A DNA stretch of 64,000 nt from Massilia sp. 9096 (lineage in GTDB: Bacteria > Pseudomonadota > Gammaproteobacteria > Burkholderiales > Burkholderiaceae_D), in the NCBI RefSeq assembly GCF_000745265.1, contig NZ_JQNN01000001.1, positions 2,418,001-2,482,000 of the forward strand. The letters are read 5' to 3'. The position numbers and the translations under genes are program-made. The stretch's first letter is position 1. Each line of letters begins with the position of its first letter. A model generated the notes under the pieces. That model was not told where the DNA came from and did no database searches. It saw only the letters and a list, made by a program, of their open reading frames with translations. This document shows positions 63,619 to 64,000 of this stretch, piece after piece.

Positions 63619-64000
63619 ATGAACAAACCCTTGCAGTACTCGATCCTGGCTTGCGCCATCGCGCAGGCGTTCGCCATCGATGCGTCAGCCCAGACCCAGC
63701 AGGCCCAAACCCAGCAGGCGGCGCAAGCCGGCCCGGTCGCCGAAGTGGTCGTCACCGGCGCCCGCACCGGTGGCGAGCGCGCCGGCGTCGGCGGCTTTTC
63801 CGATGCGCCTCTGGTCGACACGCCGGTCTCGATCGACGTGTTCACCCGCACGCAGATGCAGGACCTGTCGATCCGCTCGACCACCGATGCGATGCGCTAC
63901 GACGCCTCGGTCAGCGATTCCTACAACGCGGTCGGCTACGCCGAGTCGTTCTCGATCCGCGGCTTCACCCTGGACAACGACTACAGCTACCGCAAGGACG
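63619..64000 (+). CDS. TonB-dependent receptor, 5' part (candidate thiamine receptor)
   Basis: The first 127 residues of an outer-membrane receptor, cut by the window edge. A signal peptide (LACAIAQAFAIDASAQ) is followed by a Gln/Ala-rich linker. AEVVVTGARTGGERAG is TonB-box-like, then the plug domain begins: SDAPLVDTPVSIDVFTRTQMQDLSIRSTTDAMRYDASVS and SFSIRGFTLDNDY. The family usually takes up siderophores, but a TPP riboswitch in front points to thiamine or a thiamine precursor as cargo. It is the first gene of a transcript whose remainder is unseen. Confidence 0.85.
   Translation, partial: MNKPLQYSILACAIAQAFAIDASAQTQQAQTQQAAQAGPVAEVVVTGARTGGERAGVGGFSDAPLVDTPVSIDVFTRTQMQDLSIRSTTDAMRYDASVSDSYNAVGYAESFSIRGFTLDNDYSYRKD

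Overview
The window is high-GC DNA (roughly two thirds G+C by eye) with dense, short-spaced genes. It reads as a chromosomal segment of a motile, Gram-negative betaproteobacterium of the Oxalobacteraceae type (Massilia/Telluria/Duganella-like). The case rests on the gene set: flhDC next to motAB and che genes, a dapC-dapD-pilU block, an arsC-like/dapE/prmB block, PEP-CTERM proteins, the OmpR/EnvZ pair and abundant c-di-GMP proteins. The assignment is by family resemblance, not by a database search.

Region 1 (1-6.7 kb, minus strand) is one motility operon: flhD, flhC, a membrane-anchored methyltransferase, motA, motB, a CheZ-like protein, cheY and cheA (cut by the window edge). A 520-base divergent control region separates it from kynU-kynA (tryptophan to anthranilate). 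Region 2 (9.4-23.8 kb) holds housekeeping and stress genes: a serine hydrolase, a LysR/azoreductase divergent pair, htpG with a recognisable sigma-32 promoter and a terminator, VOC and YciI proteins, a HAF-repeat PEP-CTERM protein, RidA, an aminotransferase, a response-regulator diguanylate cyclase, then dapC, dapD and pilU.

Region 3 (23.8-40 kb) looks like accessory DNA placed between pilU and arsC-dapE-prmB. It carries a nearly complete oxidative uronate pathway: uronate dehydrogenase, lactonase, glucarate dehydratase, KdgD, an MFS transporter and a FadR-type regulator. It also has a GH105-DUF4861 lipoprotein that would release unsaturated uronates from pectin, a three-gene operon (outer-membrane barrel, small periplasmic binding protein, GGDEF-EAL sensor), a decayed sigma-54 activator and a sigma-54-type promoter in front of a proline-rich secreted protein.

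Region 4 (40-53 kb) returns to core genes: arsC-like, dapE, prmB, an ABC-F ATPase, an orphan cheW, a ParS/MbcA-like small protein, a Tat-exported FAH-family enzyme, a yybP-ykoY (Mn2+) riboswitch ahead of a cation exchanger, a GNAT enzyme, a low-GC orphan, ompR-envZ and a threonine dehydratase. Region 5 (53-64 kb) has small envelope proteins (one frameshifted), a 7TM-PAS-GGDEF-EAL protein with degenerate active sites, PhzF, a second PEP-CTERM protein, a Tat amidase, a GST, a VirK/YbjX protein, and a TPP riboswitch controlling a TonB-dependent receptor that runs off the right edge.

No tRNA, rRNA, CRISPR array, insertion sequence or integrase was recognised. The strongest candidates for new biology are the barrel/binding-protein/GGDEF-EAL operon, the two riboswitch-controlled transport genes, the sigma-54 promoter beside its broken activator, and the low-GC orphan.
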